DNA of 64,000 bases. Origin: Sorex araneus. Lineage: Eukaryota; Chordata; Mammalia; Eulipotyphla; Soricidae. The notes beneath the pieces are model-generated. The model did no database searches. It saw nothing but the letters and a program-made list of their open reading frames with translations, and was not told where the DNA came from. The first letter of the stretch is position 1; each line of letters starts with the position of its first letter. Positions 37,175 through 48,334 of this stretch are shown piece after piece. Location of the stretch: assembly GCF_027595985.1 (NCBI RefSeq), contig NC_073305.1:114021759-114085758 (forward strand), written 5' to 3'. The translations under genes were made by a program, and so were the position numbers.

Positions 37175-37330
37175 TTTAAAAAAATTTTATTTTAGTGAAT
37201 CACCATGAGATACAGTTACAGACTTACAAATTTTTGTGATTGCGTTTCAATCAAACAATGTACCCATCCCTCCACCAGTGCCCTTTCTCCACCACCAATG
37301 TTCCTAGTGTCCCTTCTGCTACCCAATTTC
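37175..37330 (-). mobile_element. L1 3' end fragment
   Basis: Short minus-strand piece with the ATCACCATGAGATACAGTTA-type L1 terminus. Confidence 0.65.
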
Positions 37331-38039
37331 CACGGTTTTAATATTTGGGATATATTTAAAATTTTCTGAAGTCAGAGTGCTTAAGGACACGTTCATTCAG
37401 TTTCTCTGAGCCCCTCTCCTCAACTGTGGAATCTCCTCCTACCCCTCACGCTGTCACGAAGCTCGTGGCTGATTTTAATAAAACGTAATGCTAGCAGAAA
37501 GCTGTGGTTTACCAGAAGCTAGACAGTATTTTAATGAACTGAAGGAGAATAGATCAGTACTTTTTCAAGATTTTTATCTGTCAGTGAAGGACTTAAATTA
37601 AGTTCTTTATTTCTATAGACTGATGGGCATCTTGACCTTATGAATATTTAATGGTAACATTTATTTACCTGAAAATTTGTTATTGGGCATACACTATATG
37701 CGAGATATTAGTCCAGTAGATCTGGGAATGAAAATATGAATAAAACTGAGCCTCTGTCCCCACCTTAGCCCAATCCAGAGGCTGACTCCTGAGACTGTGA
37801 TGCCAATCCTATTTATAACTCTTCCTGGGAGTTCTAAGTCACATAAAATACACTTGGGGGATGGGAGAAGTAGGAAATCCTAGTGCAGGAAGGTCAAAGG
37901 TAAGAGGGGACATTGCTTTGGAGGTCTGTATTTTAAATGTTTTTCCTTCTGAGAGTGATATTTTCTTTTGAAATCATCATGACCTACTAGTAAAGACTAT
38001 AAAAAGCTTCTGAAATTTCCCACTCACCCATTCCTCCTT

Positions 38040-38930
38040 AAACCCCCAAATTCTGGCATGACAATTACATGCCAGATCCTGTTACTAGATTTCAGGGATT
38101 CCACAAAATATGGAATTTTTGCCTGGGAGGAGCTTATGATTCTTGTGGAGCAGACAGGCAGGAGAACAGACTTTCCTATTAAGTAGCTGTAAGCGTGATG
38201 AGGAGCAGGGGAGATTTATGGGTTTCGGGTTTCCTTTCTGCGTGGTGAATGTTTTTTGGAATTAGAGACAGGTCAATGCCTACCACCCTAACCATACTGA
38301 CAGATCAAAGACCGTTTCCTAGGAACTATGATTTCTGAACACTTGAGGAAACTTACAAAGGGGAAGAGGAGGCGTTCAGAGAGAAGTAACCTTTGTGCAA
38401 AGGTTTGCAGGCCTGAAGAGTTCAACAAAGCAGGAGAACTCAGGGAGTACAACCTGGGCAAAGTAGCAAGGAGCTGTGAGAACTGAGGCTGAGTGGATGA
38501 ACTCAGACCAGCTCCAAGGGTCAGGAAGCCCTCTGCACCACGCTCACTCTGAGCTTTACCCCCAGGCCACTGAGTCTATGGCTGTAGGCAGGGGGTGGAC
38601 GTGAGGAGATTGATAATTTGGGGGATAGCACTTTTTTTTGGGGGGGTCACAGGGGTTACTCCTGGCTCCCACACTCAGGAATTACTCCTGGCAGTGCTTG
38701 GGGGACCATATGGGATGCTGGGAATCGAACCCGGGTTGGCCGCGTGCAAGGCAATTGCCCTACCTGTGCTATCTCTCCAGCCCCGAATGGCAGTTTTAAG
38801 CAGGCAAAGAACCAGAAGGGCACAAGACAGGGAGCTCCATTCACTGGATGCTGCAGTGAGAAACAGTTGCTTGAACTAATTCGAAAGTGAGACTGGGTAG
38901 AAAGAAGTGCATTGATAGAAGAGATTTTAA
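38040..38930 (+). repeat. Possible ancient interspersed repeat, family not named
   Basis: Order of motifs (TACATGCCAGATCCTGTTAC, GGAGGAGCTTATGATTCTTG, TTTGTGCAAAGG, GGATGCTGCAGTGAGAA) recalls a widespread old mammalian repeat. It is split by a SOR SINE at 38631-38785. Confidence 0.35.
38631..38785 (-). repeat. SOR SINE (type A), tail-deleted
   Basis: The G-run replaces the usual GGGTCACACCTGG end. Confidence 0.85.
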
Positions 38931-39531
38931 TAAAGATTTGGCCACTTGTTAAGAACTGGGGAGGTGTGTGTGGAAGTATATGGGTAGAAGACATGAAGAA
39001 ATTCACCTTTCCAAAGCTTGACAGGACCTGGGTATAGCTCCATCGGTGAGGCCACAAGTTTGAATCCAGGCAGTGCGCCCCACTGAGAGGGAGCCTCAGC
39101 TCTGTGTTCTGAGACCTCCTTCTCCCCAAGATGGTGGAACATCTCAGAGAACAGTATGACCTGCTGCTCTGTGTGTGAGCACCCACAACCAGGGTGAAAC
39201 CTCTGTCCTTGCAGTGACAGCAGCAAAGGAAGGGAAGGATAAATAAATCAGTTGCAGTCACTATCTACAATATCTACATGTACAAAATAGACCAACAGGG
39301 CATATCAGAGTTCATCATAGGAGGCCTCCCTTCCATCTCCTGCCCCTCTCTCTCTAGAGGTGAAACACAACCATAGATGCAATAAGCAGCAAAGGTTTTA
39401 TGGTTTGTGTTCTTTTGTCCAGAATTGAGTGATATGTCTTCATTTGTACCTGGCTTGAGGGAAAAAAAACAATTTAAGGAAATAACTGCTAATGACTGCT
39501 GTCTCTAATAGTTTTCTAAAGAGCCTTGGAT

Positions 39532-39851
39532 ATAGTAAAGGGTGCTAGGAGGGCCCGCTCGGGATGGGAGATGCGGGCTGAGAGTAGATTGTAGACTGGA
39601 CATGATGGCCACTTAATACTTGCATAGCAAACCACAACACCCAAAAGGAGAGAGAGCAAAAGGGAATGCCCTGCCACAGAGGTGGGGTGGGGTAGAGGGT
39701 GAGGGGTTGGGATGGTGTGAGGGATGCTGGGATGATGGTGGAAAATGGGCACTGGTGGAAGGATGTATGACTGAAATGCAAGCACAAAAGTTTGTAAGCC
39801 TGTAACTGTACCTCATGGTGATTCACTAAAAAAAAAAAATTTTTTTTTTAA
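39532..39851 (+). mobile_element. L1 3' end, 5'-truncated
   Basis: G-rich 3' UTR and A-rich tail. Duplication AAAGAGCCTTGGAT (39518-39531) versus AAAGAACCTTGAAT (39852-39865), two differences. Confidence 0.75.
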
Positions 39852-40359
39852 AAAGAACCTTGAATGTCTATTTATCTGGCAGGGGAGATACCATGATCAT
39901 GAAGATCATGAAGGTGCTTTTCCCAAGGTGAGGCTTAACCCATTGCACTCGGGATGTGCTGACCCCTGTCATTTCCCCAAATGTAGAAAACTCGACTCTC
40001 TCCATGATTTGTGATCGTGCTGGTGGGGCCGGGGGGACACTGCATTTGCACTCCTCCCTGGGAGGAGACAGAGGGAGAACCTCAGATATATAGAATTCAC
40101 TGATTTCGTTTTTGTCCTTTTGTGCTCTTGTCATTATTATACCTTTACTTGAAAAAGCAGGATACCATGTTTGGGAATCTGCAATAAATATTTTATTTTC
40201 CCTGAGTTAGCCTGTGAAAATCTGACACTAAAGTCTGTTTTACATTGACTTATTGATGAGATGGAGAAAGAGCTGGGAAATGAAGAAGTAATGCTTTTGC
40301 TTATCATTCATCTTAAATGTAAAGGTGATGTGGGGGAAAAATAAAATAAAGATGATGTG

Positions 40360-40510
40360 GGGTTGGAGAGATAGTACAGAGATTAAGGCATTTGCCTTGT
40401 ATGTAGCTTACTCTGGCCTGTTCCCCAGCACAGCATGTGGCCCCCTCAGCGTAGGAATAGCCCCTGAGCACTGCTGGGTGTGGCCCAACCAAACCTTCCT
40501 CCACAAATAA
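40360..40510 (+). repeat. SOR SINE (type A), diverged
   Basis: Plus copy; ATAAAGATGATG repeats on both sides. Confidence 0.75.
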
Positions 40511-41036
40511 AATTTAAAAATAAAGATGATGGATATCTTTGTGTAGATTTTCAATGACAAGACTAATAAATGTAGGAATCTATATTTTGTGTCAGGAAAT
40601 TACCCTTGCTGCTTTTATTTTAAATTTTTTAGCACTTATTATCTCCCCCATGTTACCTATAATAAATTTGTGAGAATAATTTTAAAATGATCTGTGATCT
40701 TCTTGACTGATACAAGTGGTAAATCAGCTATACATAGCTCATGTTTATTACAAGAGAAACTGTAATATAGATTATTTATATTGTCAGTTCCACAATTTCT
40801 TTCTCATCTATTTTCCCAGAACATTTTTCCATCTCCATTATTTAGCCTTTCTGTGGAGAAGAAAAGTTAAGCTGGAAAATACAATTGTTAGCTAATTACG
40901 GGAATTTGACTTGCATGGTTTCATATTAAGATACTATCATATAGATAAACCTGCTCTCTGAATAGTTCTTTTTCCTTCTTTTTTCTCTCTTTTTCTGTCC
41001 TTTTTTAAGTTATTATTGGGGTAGCATAGTTAGAAC

Positions 41037-41283
41037 AGTAGCACTGTAGCATTGTCGTCCTGTTGTTCATAGATTTGCTTGAGCAGGCACCAGTAATAGC
41101 TCCATTGTGAGACTTGTTACTGTTTTTGGCATATTGAATACACCACGGATAGCTTGTCAGGCTCTGCCTTGCTGGTGGGATACTCCGTAGCTTGCCAGGC
41201 TCTCCAAGAGGGACGCAGGAATCGAACCCAGGTTGGCCGCATGCAAGGCAAACGCCCTACCTGTTGTGCTATCTCTCTAGTCC
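41037..41283 (-). repeat. Type B SINE
   Basis: Minus copy with GCACTGTAGCATTGTCG tail. Confidence 0.9.
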
Positions 41284-43230
41284 TAGTTATAATAGTATCA
41301 ACAATTATGTTTTCAGTGTACAAACTTATAGCACTTTCTCCACCAGCAAAGTGCCAGAGATCTTCCATCCCTGTTCTGGTGTTACCTTTAGTTCTCTCTG
41401 CTTCCTCCCTTTCCCAGAACTTTCCCCCTACCACTTGGTAGTCATTGTGCTATAGTCAAAGACCTAGGGCTTGTTGTGGACACTGTAGATTCCCTTATAT
41501 TGTTTCTTGATGAGTAAAATCAACAGCTAATCCTCCCCCCACATTTCTCCAGGTCTGTGAAAGTTTGGTTCAGACAATTCTGTACAATAAACTAAACCAA
41601 ACTTCAATTAAAAAAATGGTTACTTATTATTACAAGTCTACAGCTGCTGTTAGGCTGAACTAGGTCAAGACCAGTGGGACAGTTGTGCATCTCACAGAGA
41701 CAATTGTTCAGATAATTTGGCTTCACATGCACCTCTTTTTTCCCCTGGAACCAAAGAGTTATCCAGGGAAAAGTCTCATGACTGTGATATAGGCTTAACA
41801 ATGAAGCAGAAATACGAGATTTTTTAAATACCTTAGCATTAAATGTACCACAGTCCTTCCCACACAACTCATTGATGAAAGCAAGCTTCAGCACACAGGG
41901 AGAGAAACAAAACACCACACAAGTGTGCATGCAGGTAGAAGTGAAGAATTAGGTCAAATAACTCAGTGTAGTGGAAAAAGCTAAGAATATTTCTGAAGTC
42001 ACACATATTTCAGAGGGTAGGAGTAGAATTTAGCCTTATGTAGCAGAAAACTAAAAGACAATGACTGAATAAAAATAATGGTTTATTTTTTCATATGTTG
42101 TGGGAAGTCAGAAGGTAAGTGATCCAGAAGACTCCTATCACTCCTTTGCGAAGGTACCAGGTTGTTGTTAACATTTTTAATGCCTGCCTCATATTTATCA
42201 ACACTCCTTAAACACCAGGTATCTAGATGATCATAGTTTTGCTATCATATATCTTACTACTCTAAACAACTAGGAACACTTTCTAGAAGGGAAAAAAATT
42301 TTTTTTTCTTTTTAGATCACACCCAGCGATGCTCAGGGGTTACTCCTAGCTCTGCACTCAGGAGTTACTCCTGGCAGTGCTATGGGATTCTGGGAATAGA
42401 ACCCAGGTCAGCTGCGTGCAAGGCAAAAGCCCTACCCGCTATGCTATCACTCCAGCTCCAGAAGGGAAAAATTATTTTAGACTTTAATTGTGTATTCTTG
42501 AGCTTCTGTGTTGATTTATTCATATTGCTGTGTTTATTTATTTCCTAGTAACCTAAGAATGCCCATAAGCAAAGTATGTTCTGTGTATTTATTGGCAATT
42601 TGAAAATTTACTGGCAGCAGAGAGTTTAAAGATAAAACTTAGTTGCTCAATGTTTTGCTTCCAATACGAGTTTTATCCTGTTTCATGCTTCATGTAAGTC
42701 TGCCCATGTAAGGAATATTATTGTGACTAAAAGCTTATTTTCTCAACTGCACATAGGATATGATTCTTACCAGGTGTTTTTTGAATGTTCACTTTTCTCT
42801 TCTGGCTTCTCGGAACAGCCAGTGAAAGACTTCTTTTGAGAACAGGACATAAACGCTGATCAGTTCTATTTTTAATTTTTTAAAAGGAAGCACTTTGATA
42901 AGAACTCCATTTCTCAAATATACAATTGCATTTTCCTTTCCTCTCCTAATTAGCTTCTTTTTTCCCAACACCCCTTCCACAACCTCTTTATTTTGTGGCA
43001 CTGCAGACTGGTCCTATTCAAGGCGTCTGAATTAGTTGACATCCCGGCAAGCACTTGTCTTGTGTCTGTTACCCTGAAGACCCCGGAGCTGACATTTCTT
43101 CGTTCTGGCTTTGGGCCCTTCCCTTCACTCTGTTGGCGTAGAGGTTTGGGGATGGTACAGAGCAGGTGTCTCACTCATGCTGCTCGCTGGTGGTCTTACA
43201 TCAGGCTGCAGTACTGTGCTTACAGAACCC
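41284..43230. other. Region upstream of CFAP206 promoter
   Basis: Apart from the SINE at 42301, no repeat or coding signal is recognised. Confidence 0.5.
42301..42459 (-). repeat. SOR SINE (type A)
   Basis: AGAAGGGAAAAA repeats on both sides as target duplication. Confidence 0.88.
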
Positions 43231-43337
43231 TTTAGCACCCTTCAGGCAGCGACACTCCCTGAAGTTGATTTTGATGCAACACAGCTTTTGCTGCACGGGG
43301 ATCTCTTGCAGCATCCAGATCACTGATAGCGGAGCTA

Positions 43338-43446
43338 CCAGAACCCCACTGGGCCGGCTGCCTTGGGGTTCTAGCACTGGGATTTGAACCCACCCACTGC
43401 CCCGACTTGTATGCTTGCAAGTCGGGCATTTTAGCCACCGAGTCTC
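43338..43446 (-). other. tRNA-like sequence with two perfect hairpins
   Basis: On the minus strand a B-box-like GGGTTCAAATCCC follows an A-box-like GGTGGCTAAAATGCC. Between them lies a 9-bp perfect stem (43401-43409 with 43418-43426). Downstream is a second 9-bp perfect stem (43340-43348 with 43364-43372). It may be the head of an old tRNA-derived SINE of a family different from SOR. The stem is too long for a normal anticodon arm, so it is not a functional tRNA. Confidence 0.4.
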
Positions 43447-43616
43447 TTTTTTCTCTTTTTTTGTTTTTTTGGCTTTTTGTTGTTGTTAAGTTCATCCTAA
43501 GAGGAGAGATGCAGGACTGTCGGCACAATTTTACCCCACGTCCCAATGTAAAAAAACATTTTCAACCTTGTAAGCGAGTGTCATCTCAGTAAGTTTTTGA
43601 AAAATAAACGGGAACG

Positions 43617-43796
43617 AGGGACAAAGCGGTAGTACAGGGGTTAAGGTGCTTGCCTTATGAACCCAGGTTCGATCCCCGGCACCACATATGGTTCCCCGTG
43701 TCCCAAAAGGAGTTATCCCTGGGCGCAGAGCCAGGAGTTAGCCCTGAGCATCGCCGGATGTGGCCCAAAAAGGAAAACAAAACAAAAAACAAACGA
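43617..43796 (+). repeat. SOR SINE (type A), abutting the CpG island
   Basis: Plus copy ending 40 bp before the GC-box array. Confidence 0.8.
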
Positions 43797-43993
43797 AACA
43801 ATGGGTTAAGATGCTCAGAATTGGGCTTTGCCCGCCCCTCTCTTTCGCCCCGCCCATGGCTCCGCCTCTAGTTCCCGCCCCGCCCCTAGGCCCTGGGCCT
43901 CTGGCCCCGCCCCTAGAGTTCGCCCCGCCCATCACCCGTCCTGCCCCGCCCCCTCGCCTTCGCCCCGCCCCGCCCCTAGATTCTTAGCGTCCG

Positions 43994-44007
43994 GTCTCCA
44001 TGGTGAT
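43994..44007 (+). promoter_or_regulatory. RFX X-box-like motif
   Basis: GTCTCCATGGTGAT matches the palindromic X-box pattern GTTNCCATGGNAAC at most fixed positions, with the central CCATGG perfect. RFX factors bind X-boxes in promoters of ciliary genes, which fits CFAP206. It lies just downstream of the GC boxes. Occupancy is inferred. Confidence 0.55.
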
Positions 44008-44009
44008 TT

Positions 44010-44283
44010 CTCAGTTCTGGAACGCGCCCAAGGACAAGACTACGCCCTGAAGTCACGGAGAAGAACAGAGGTAGAATCGGACCGACTGACGGTGCTACCT
44101 GTTGACGGGCCAAGGCGGGCCTCCGCGGGGCTCCGCGCCCTAAACCCTGCAGGGTTATCTCGGCGCGGCGGGAGCCGGGACCCTGGAGGCCCGGTCTCTA
44201 AGGGCTCCTGTGGACGCTCTCGCAGCCGGCGGCTAACGGACACGGCCACCACCTCCGAGGGACGCGCCCGGACGGGCCCGCAG
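44010..44283 (+). other. CFAP206: Probable non-coding first exon of CFAP206
   Basis: The first coding exon at 46832 begins with an acceptor followed by only GCAGA before the ATG, so an upstream untranslated exon must exist. Two donor candidates lie in the CpG island: GAG|GTAGAA (exon ending 44070) and CAG|GTCAGC (exon ending 44283). The start site cannot be fixed by eye; it probably lies just 3' of the X-box-like motif. Confidence 0.4.
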
Positions 44284-44329
44284 GTCAGCGCCCCAGTGTA
44301 GCGACAGAGTGCGAGCCGTTGTGCAGAGC

Positions 44330-44500
44330 CACCTCGGAGCCTTGAGCAGAGCTCATGCTTTGCGTGCAGGACGCCCCCTTCCTCCCTGGCACCGCAGGGT
44401 CCCAGGCCAGGGGCGCCCTGAGTACAGCATGGGGAGTAAATCCCGGGCAACGCGGGCTCTGGCTCAACTCCCCCTCACCCCCACAAAAAAAAGAGAGTCC
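44330..44500 (+). repeat. Possible degenerate SOR SINE within CpG island
   Basis: ATGCTTTGCGTGCAGGACG and GGGGAGTAAATCCCGGGC align loosely with head and tail. Confidence 0.35.
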
Positions 44501-44630
44501 CTCTACCCACCTAACCCCCACCTTCCCAAATCCAAAGGCCAGAAATGGATGCTTAGTACTTGGTTTAGGGGATGGAGCGAGCACTCGGATGGGCAATAGG
44601 GAGCCCTTACGGAATGTCCCAGAGTGCGCG

Positions 44631-44632
<2 letters not shown>

Positions 44633-44671
<39 letters not shown>
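44633..44671 (+). repeat. (AC)n microsatellite
   Basis: AC dinucleotide tract 200 bp after the CpG island. Confidence 0.95.
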
Positions 44672-44672
<1 letters not shown>

Positions 44673-44759
44673 CGTACGTGCACTCATGCACGCGCACACA
44701 CAAACACTCGCCCGCAAACTTCTCTGAGTCATTGTCACAAGCTTCTGTTTAAGCTTGTA

Positions 44760-44890
44760 CTTATGCCATGCACTGTTTTAACCATTACCCATGCCACGGA
44801 CAGTTTGAACTCAGTCCTCCGAGGTGGCTCTGGGAAGTGGCTAGTAATAACTATTTTCCAGATGAGGAGCCGTCTTAGAGACTAGAGAAT
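44760..44890 (-). repeat. MIR-like fragment
   Basis: CCAGATGAGGAGCCGTCTTA and preceding motifs resemble reverse MIR; diverged. Confidence 0.4.
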
Positions 44891-44985
44891 GATGTGAGGA
44901 TGATGCAACCCGGCAGTCTGGTCCTATTGTGTAAAGTACCAAATGTTGCTTTGCCTGAACATTATGGAAGCAAGTGTTAACTGTA

Positions 44986-45467
44986 CTATGGTATATAGAA
45001 TAACAGAGTGGGAGACTAACACCCAAGAACTGTAGAAATAAGTACCAGGAGGTTGACTCCATGGCTTCGAGGCTGGCCTCACGTTCCGGGGAAAGGTCAA
45101 CTCAGAGAAGCGATCACCAACTACATTGTAGTCGAAGGCCATGTGGGGGAAGGGAGTTGCGGGCTGAATGAGGGCTAGAGACTGAGCACAGCGGCCACTC
45201 AACACCTTTATTGCAAACCACAACAGCTAATTAGAGAGAGAAAACAGAAGGGAATGCCTTGCCACAGTGGCAGGGTGGGGTGGGGGGGAGATGGGATTGG
45301 GGAGGGTGGGAGGGACACTGGGTTTACGGGTGGTGGAGAATGGGCACTGGTGAAGGGATGGGTTCCCAAACTTTGTATGAGGGAAGTATGAGCACAAAAA
45401 TGTATAAATCTGTAACTGTACCCTCACGGTGAATCTCTAATTAAAAATAAATAAATTTAAAAAAAAA
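44986..45467 (+). mobile_element. L1 3' end in CFAP206 first intron
   Basis: Target-site duplication AAGTGTTAACTGTA is at 44972-44985 and 45468-45481. A-rich tail and G-rich tract; same subfamily as the 16790 copy. Confidence 0.85.
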
Positions 45468-45742
45468 AAGTGTTAACTGTAATCTTTCTGGGATTGTCTT
45501 TGTTTTTCTTTACTGGAGAAGTTCCTGCGCCCTGTAAATGATACTTAAGTAAATCTGGGCGCTTGATAACCATTACAAACGTTTTTTTCTGGTTAGAAAA
45601 AGTTTTAGAATTAACAGGAATTCATTTTTTTTCCCCATCAGGTCTCTGTTTGTTTTGGTTTTTTGCTTTTGTTTACAATCAAGGAGTCTATATTCTAACA
45701 AATGCAGGAACGGGAATTTAGATGATTCAAGAATCACAAGGA

Positions 45743-45921
45743 TCGCTAGAGACATAGTAGAGTTGGTAGGGTGTTGACCTTGTGCATCACCCAGCCAGGT
45801 TTGATCCCCAGCACCTCATTTGGTCTCCTTAGTCCCACTGAGAATGATCCCTGAGGGCAGAACAGGAGTAAGTAAGCGCTGAGCACTGCCAGGCATAGTC
45901 GAACCTTAACAACAAACCGAA
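45743..45921 (+). repeat. SOR SINE (type A), diverged
   Basis: Plus copy in the CFAP206 first intron. Confidence 0.75.
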
Positions 45922-46215
45922 CAAAAGAGAACCATTTTCTGATTCTCATAGAATTATGAAAAGTTATATAGTTAATTGTGGAATAAACATTTCCTTGTTT
46001 AGAGTGTATAATTCTGCCTATTCAGGTGGGAAAGAATTTTCCATTAATTCTATCACTCCAGCTGCTTCCAGACTATGCAGTTTCTTAAAAAAAAAAAAAA
46101 TTACGATTTAGGTGCACTTTTGGTGAACATCATTAAGTAAAGAAGAAAAGGAAAGGGGTCAATTATTAGAAATTCCATTTGCTCTGTCAAAATCCTTCAG
46201 TTTAATATTCAAGTA

Positions 46216-46448
46216 GCACTGTAGCACTGTCGTCCCATTGTTCATCGATTTGCTCTAGTGGGCACCAGTAATGTCTCCATTGTGAGACTTGTTGGAGTGG
46301 TAGTACAGCGGGTAAGGCATTTGCCTTGCACGCGGCTGACCAGGGTTCGATTCTTCCGTCCCTCTCAGAGAGCACGGCAAGCTACCGAAAGTATCCCGTC
46401 TGCATGGCAGAGCCTCGCAAGCTACCTGTGGCGTATTTGATATGCCAA
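46216..46448. repeat. Type B SINE with 5' inversion
   Basis: 46216-46291 is the 3' part in minus orientation; 46292-46448 is the 5' part in plus orientation. Flanks AATATTCAAGTA (46204-46215) and AATAATCAAGTA (46449-46460) are a target duplication with one mismatch. Confidence 0.85.
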
Positions 46449-46522
46449 AATAATCAAGTAAGGTAATGAAAAATAATAGTGGAGACAACAAATATCAATA
46501 CATTAATTATAATCCAACTCTT

Positions 46523-46691
46523 GGGGTCGGAGCTATAGTACAGTGGGTAGGGTGTTTTCCTTGGACACGGCTGACCAGGGTTTGACTCCCGGCATTGCAT
46601 ATGGTCCCCCAAGCACCCCCAGGTGTTATTCCTGAGTTCAGAGCCAGGAGTAACCCCTGAGCATTGCTGGGTGTGACCCAAAAAGAAAAAA
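46523..46691 (+). repeat. SOR SINE (type A) near the first coding exon
   Basis: Duplication AATCCAACTCTT at 46511-46522 and 46692-46703, perfect. Confidence 0.92.
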
Positions 46692-46836
46692 AATCCAACT
46701 CTTACAAATATAATAGAGGAATAACCTAAAAAGGAAGAAATTATATATATATACATATATATATACATACAGCTATATCTGTCTACGTATGTACCACTTT
46801 TAAAGAAGTCAATCATTGTTTGTCTTTTTAGGCAGA

Positions 46837-46944
46837 ATGCCTCCCACACAAGCAGAGAGTGTGATAAAGAATATAATTCGAGAAATAGGACAAGAGTGTG
46901 CAGCTCATGGCGAGACTGTTCCTGAAACTTTGGTGGCTTTTATG
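46837..46944 (+). CDS. CFAP206: CFAP206 first coding exon
   Basis: The exon begins at 46832 after the acceptor TGTCTTTTTAG; the ATG at 46837 is the first in the exon. It encodes 36 residues, starting MPPTQAESVIKNIIREI and including GQECAAHGETVPETLVAFM. The start matches human CFAP206 as remembered. An upstream in-frame ATG at 46816 lies in the intron side of the acceptor and is not used. The donor is ATG|GTAAGA, phase 0. Confidence 0.93.
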
Positions 46945-47390
46945 GTAAGAATGAATGAATACTTCTGTGAATTTCTGATTTATTTTAAGAGCGAACCACT
47001 TTCTTCTATTATAATTAAAACCATCTTAGGTGTTATTCTATATGTTGAGAACGTATTGTGATCATTGACAGGTTAGTGAAAGTATGTTTTTAAGTCTGCA
47101 AGGCATGTCAGGGCGTGGAGGGAGAGCTCGGGGTCTGGAGAGCAGGTGCAGTGAGCAAACTAGGTCCTGCCATCTGCCTCTAGCTGAATGCTTTCGGGGT
47201 GGTCATAGTGCTCCCCTTCCCCCACAATTAGTCTCCATCAGGGACACTTGCAGTCTGGGGTGGTGTCTGGCCCTCAAGCACTGTCAGGGAGTTTCCTCTC
47301 TTCCAACTGCATATCAATTTTAGATTTACAGATACTGATTTAGAATATCTTGATGAGTTTTAGAGACATAAAAAAAACTTTTGTGTTGAA

Positions 47391-47545
47391 GGTTTTTGGG
47401 GCTACACCTGGCAATGGTCAGGGGTTACTCCTGGTTCAGTGCTCAGGGTTCACTCCTGGCAGGCTCAGGGGAACAAATGGGATGCCGGGGATCAAACCCA
47501 GGTCAGTTGTGCAAGGCAAGTGCCCTACCCACTGTTGTATTTCTG
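47391..47545 (-). repeat. SOR SINE (type A), diverged
   Basis: Minus copy in a CFAP206 intron. Confidence 0.75.
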
Positions 47546-47878
47546 TTGTTTATATTGGAAGTGTTCTTCAACATGTATCATTGTGTGCTCTTACAAAAAC
47601 TGCTCATTACTTTGGTTTTCCTGTCATTTTGGTATCGATGCAAAATTGAAATATGATAAAATATGTTAATAGTTTTCCAGTATAAGAACTAGCTTTATTC
47701 TGAACATGTTGCCCATTTAAATTTTCTACTATCATATTCAACTTTCGTGTTCATTGCTTCCTTTTTTCAACTTCTGTAGCAAAAGTGTTGGTAAGTTGGA
47801 AAATAAGAGAGACAGCGAAATAATTAACTCCTGAGTAATTAAGAGGCGGTTATTTCAAATAAAAAGGTGGATACCAGG

Positions 47879-48033
47879 GGCCAGAGTGATAATATAGGGG
47901 GTGGTAGGATATTGCATGCAGGCGATCTGAGTTCGATTCCTGCCACCCCAGATGGTCCCTGAGCCTGGAAGGAGTGAACTTTGAATGCAGACCCAGGAGC
48001 ACCTAAGCACCACTAGGTGTGACCCAAAAACGA
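47879..48033 (+). repeat. SOR SINE (type A) with (GA)n at tail
   Basis: The plus copy runs directly into the GA tract at 48034. Confidence 0.75.
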
Positions 48034-48080
48034 GAGAGAGACAGAGAGACAGAGAGAAAGAGAGGACAGAGAGGAGAGAG

Positions 48081-48131
<51 letters not shown>

Positions 48132-48190
48132 AGAAGAGAGAGAGACAGGGACAGGGAGACAAAGACAGGGACAGGGAGGGAGAGAGAGTG
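48030..48190 (+). repeat. (GA)n / GGGACA purine tract
   Basis: Long GA tract with degenerate GACAGG units, ending 60 bp before CFAP206 coding exon 2. Confidence 0.95.
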
Positions 48191-48250
48191 TACATAAACT
48201 AATTTCATAAAAAATATGCAGAAAATTAACAGATTCTTTCAAAATCATAG

Positions 48251-48334
48251 GTGAAAGCTGTCGTCTTGGATCCAAGTAATGGTTTTAACATCGAAAGAAC
48301 ACTCCTAAAAAGTGATGTGCAGAAACTTGTTAAG
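48251..48334 (+). CDS. CFAP206: CFAP206 coding exon 2
   Basis: This 84-nt, 28-codon exon reads VKAVVLDPSNGFNIERTLL then KSDVQKLVK. The acceptor is AAAATCATAG and the donor AAG|GTAATC; phase is 0 at both ends. It continues the FAP206-family N-terminal domain (DUF3508). The exon is well conserved and shows no disruption. A dense (GA)n tract lies 60 bp upstream of the exon. Confidence 0.92.

Larger units (their letters stand above)
43830..44440 (+). promoter_or_regulatory. CFAP206: CpG-island promoter of CFAP206
   Basis: This is the only GC- and CpG-rich segment of the window apart from short retroelement heads. Seven CCCCGCCC boxes lie in 43845-43980, followed by an RFX-like palindrome at 43994 and CpG-dense sequence to about 44300. 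It lies 2.4-2.8 kb upstream of the first coding exon. There is no TATA box, as is usual for CpG-island promoters with dispersed starts. The right part (about 44330-44500) looks like a degenerate SOR SINE absorbed into the island. Confidence 0.8.

Noticed and set aside
43828..44301. Pro/Arg/Ala-rich 157-codon open frame over the CpG island
   Set aside because: GC-rich sequence lacks stop codons by chance; it crosses the promoter and candidate first exon and has no homology I recognise.
46816..46836. Upstream in-frame ATG before CFAP206
   Set aside because: It lies on the intron side of the acceptor, within the polypyrimidine tract; the ATG at 46837 matches the family start.
47855..48208. Ser/Leu-rich open frame on the minus strand
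   Set aside because: Translation of a (CT)n/(GA)n repeat.
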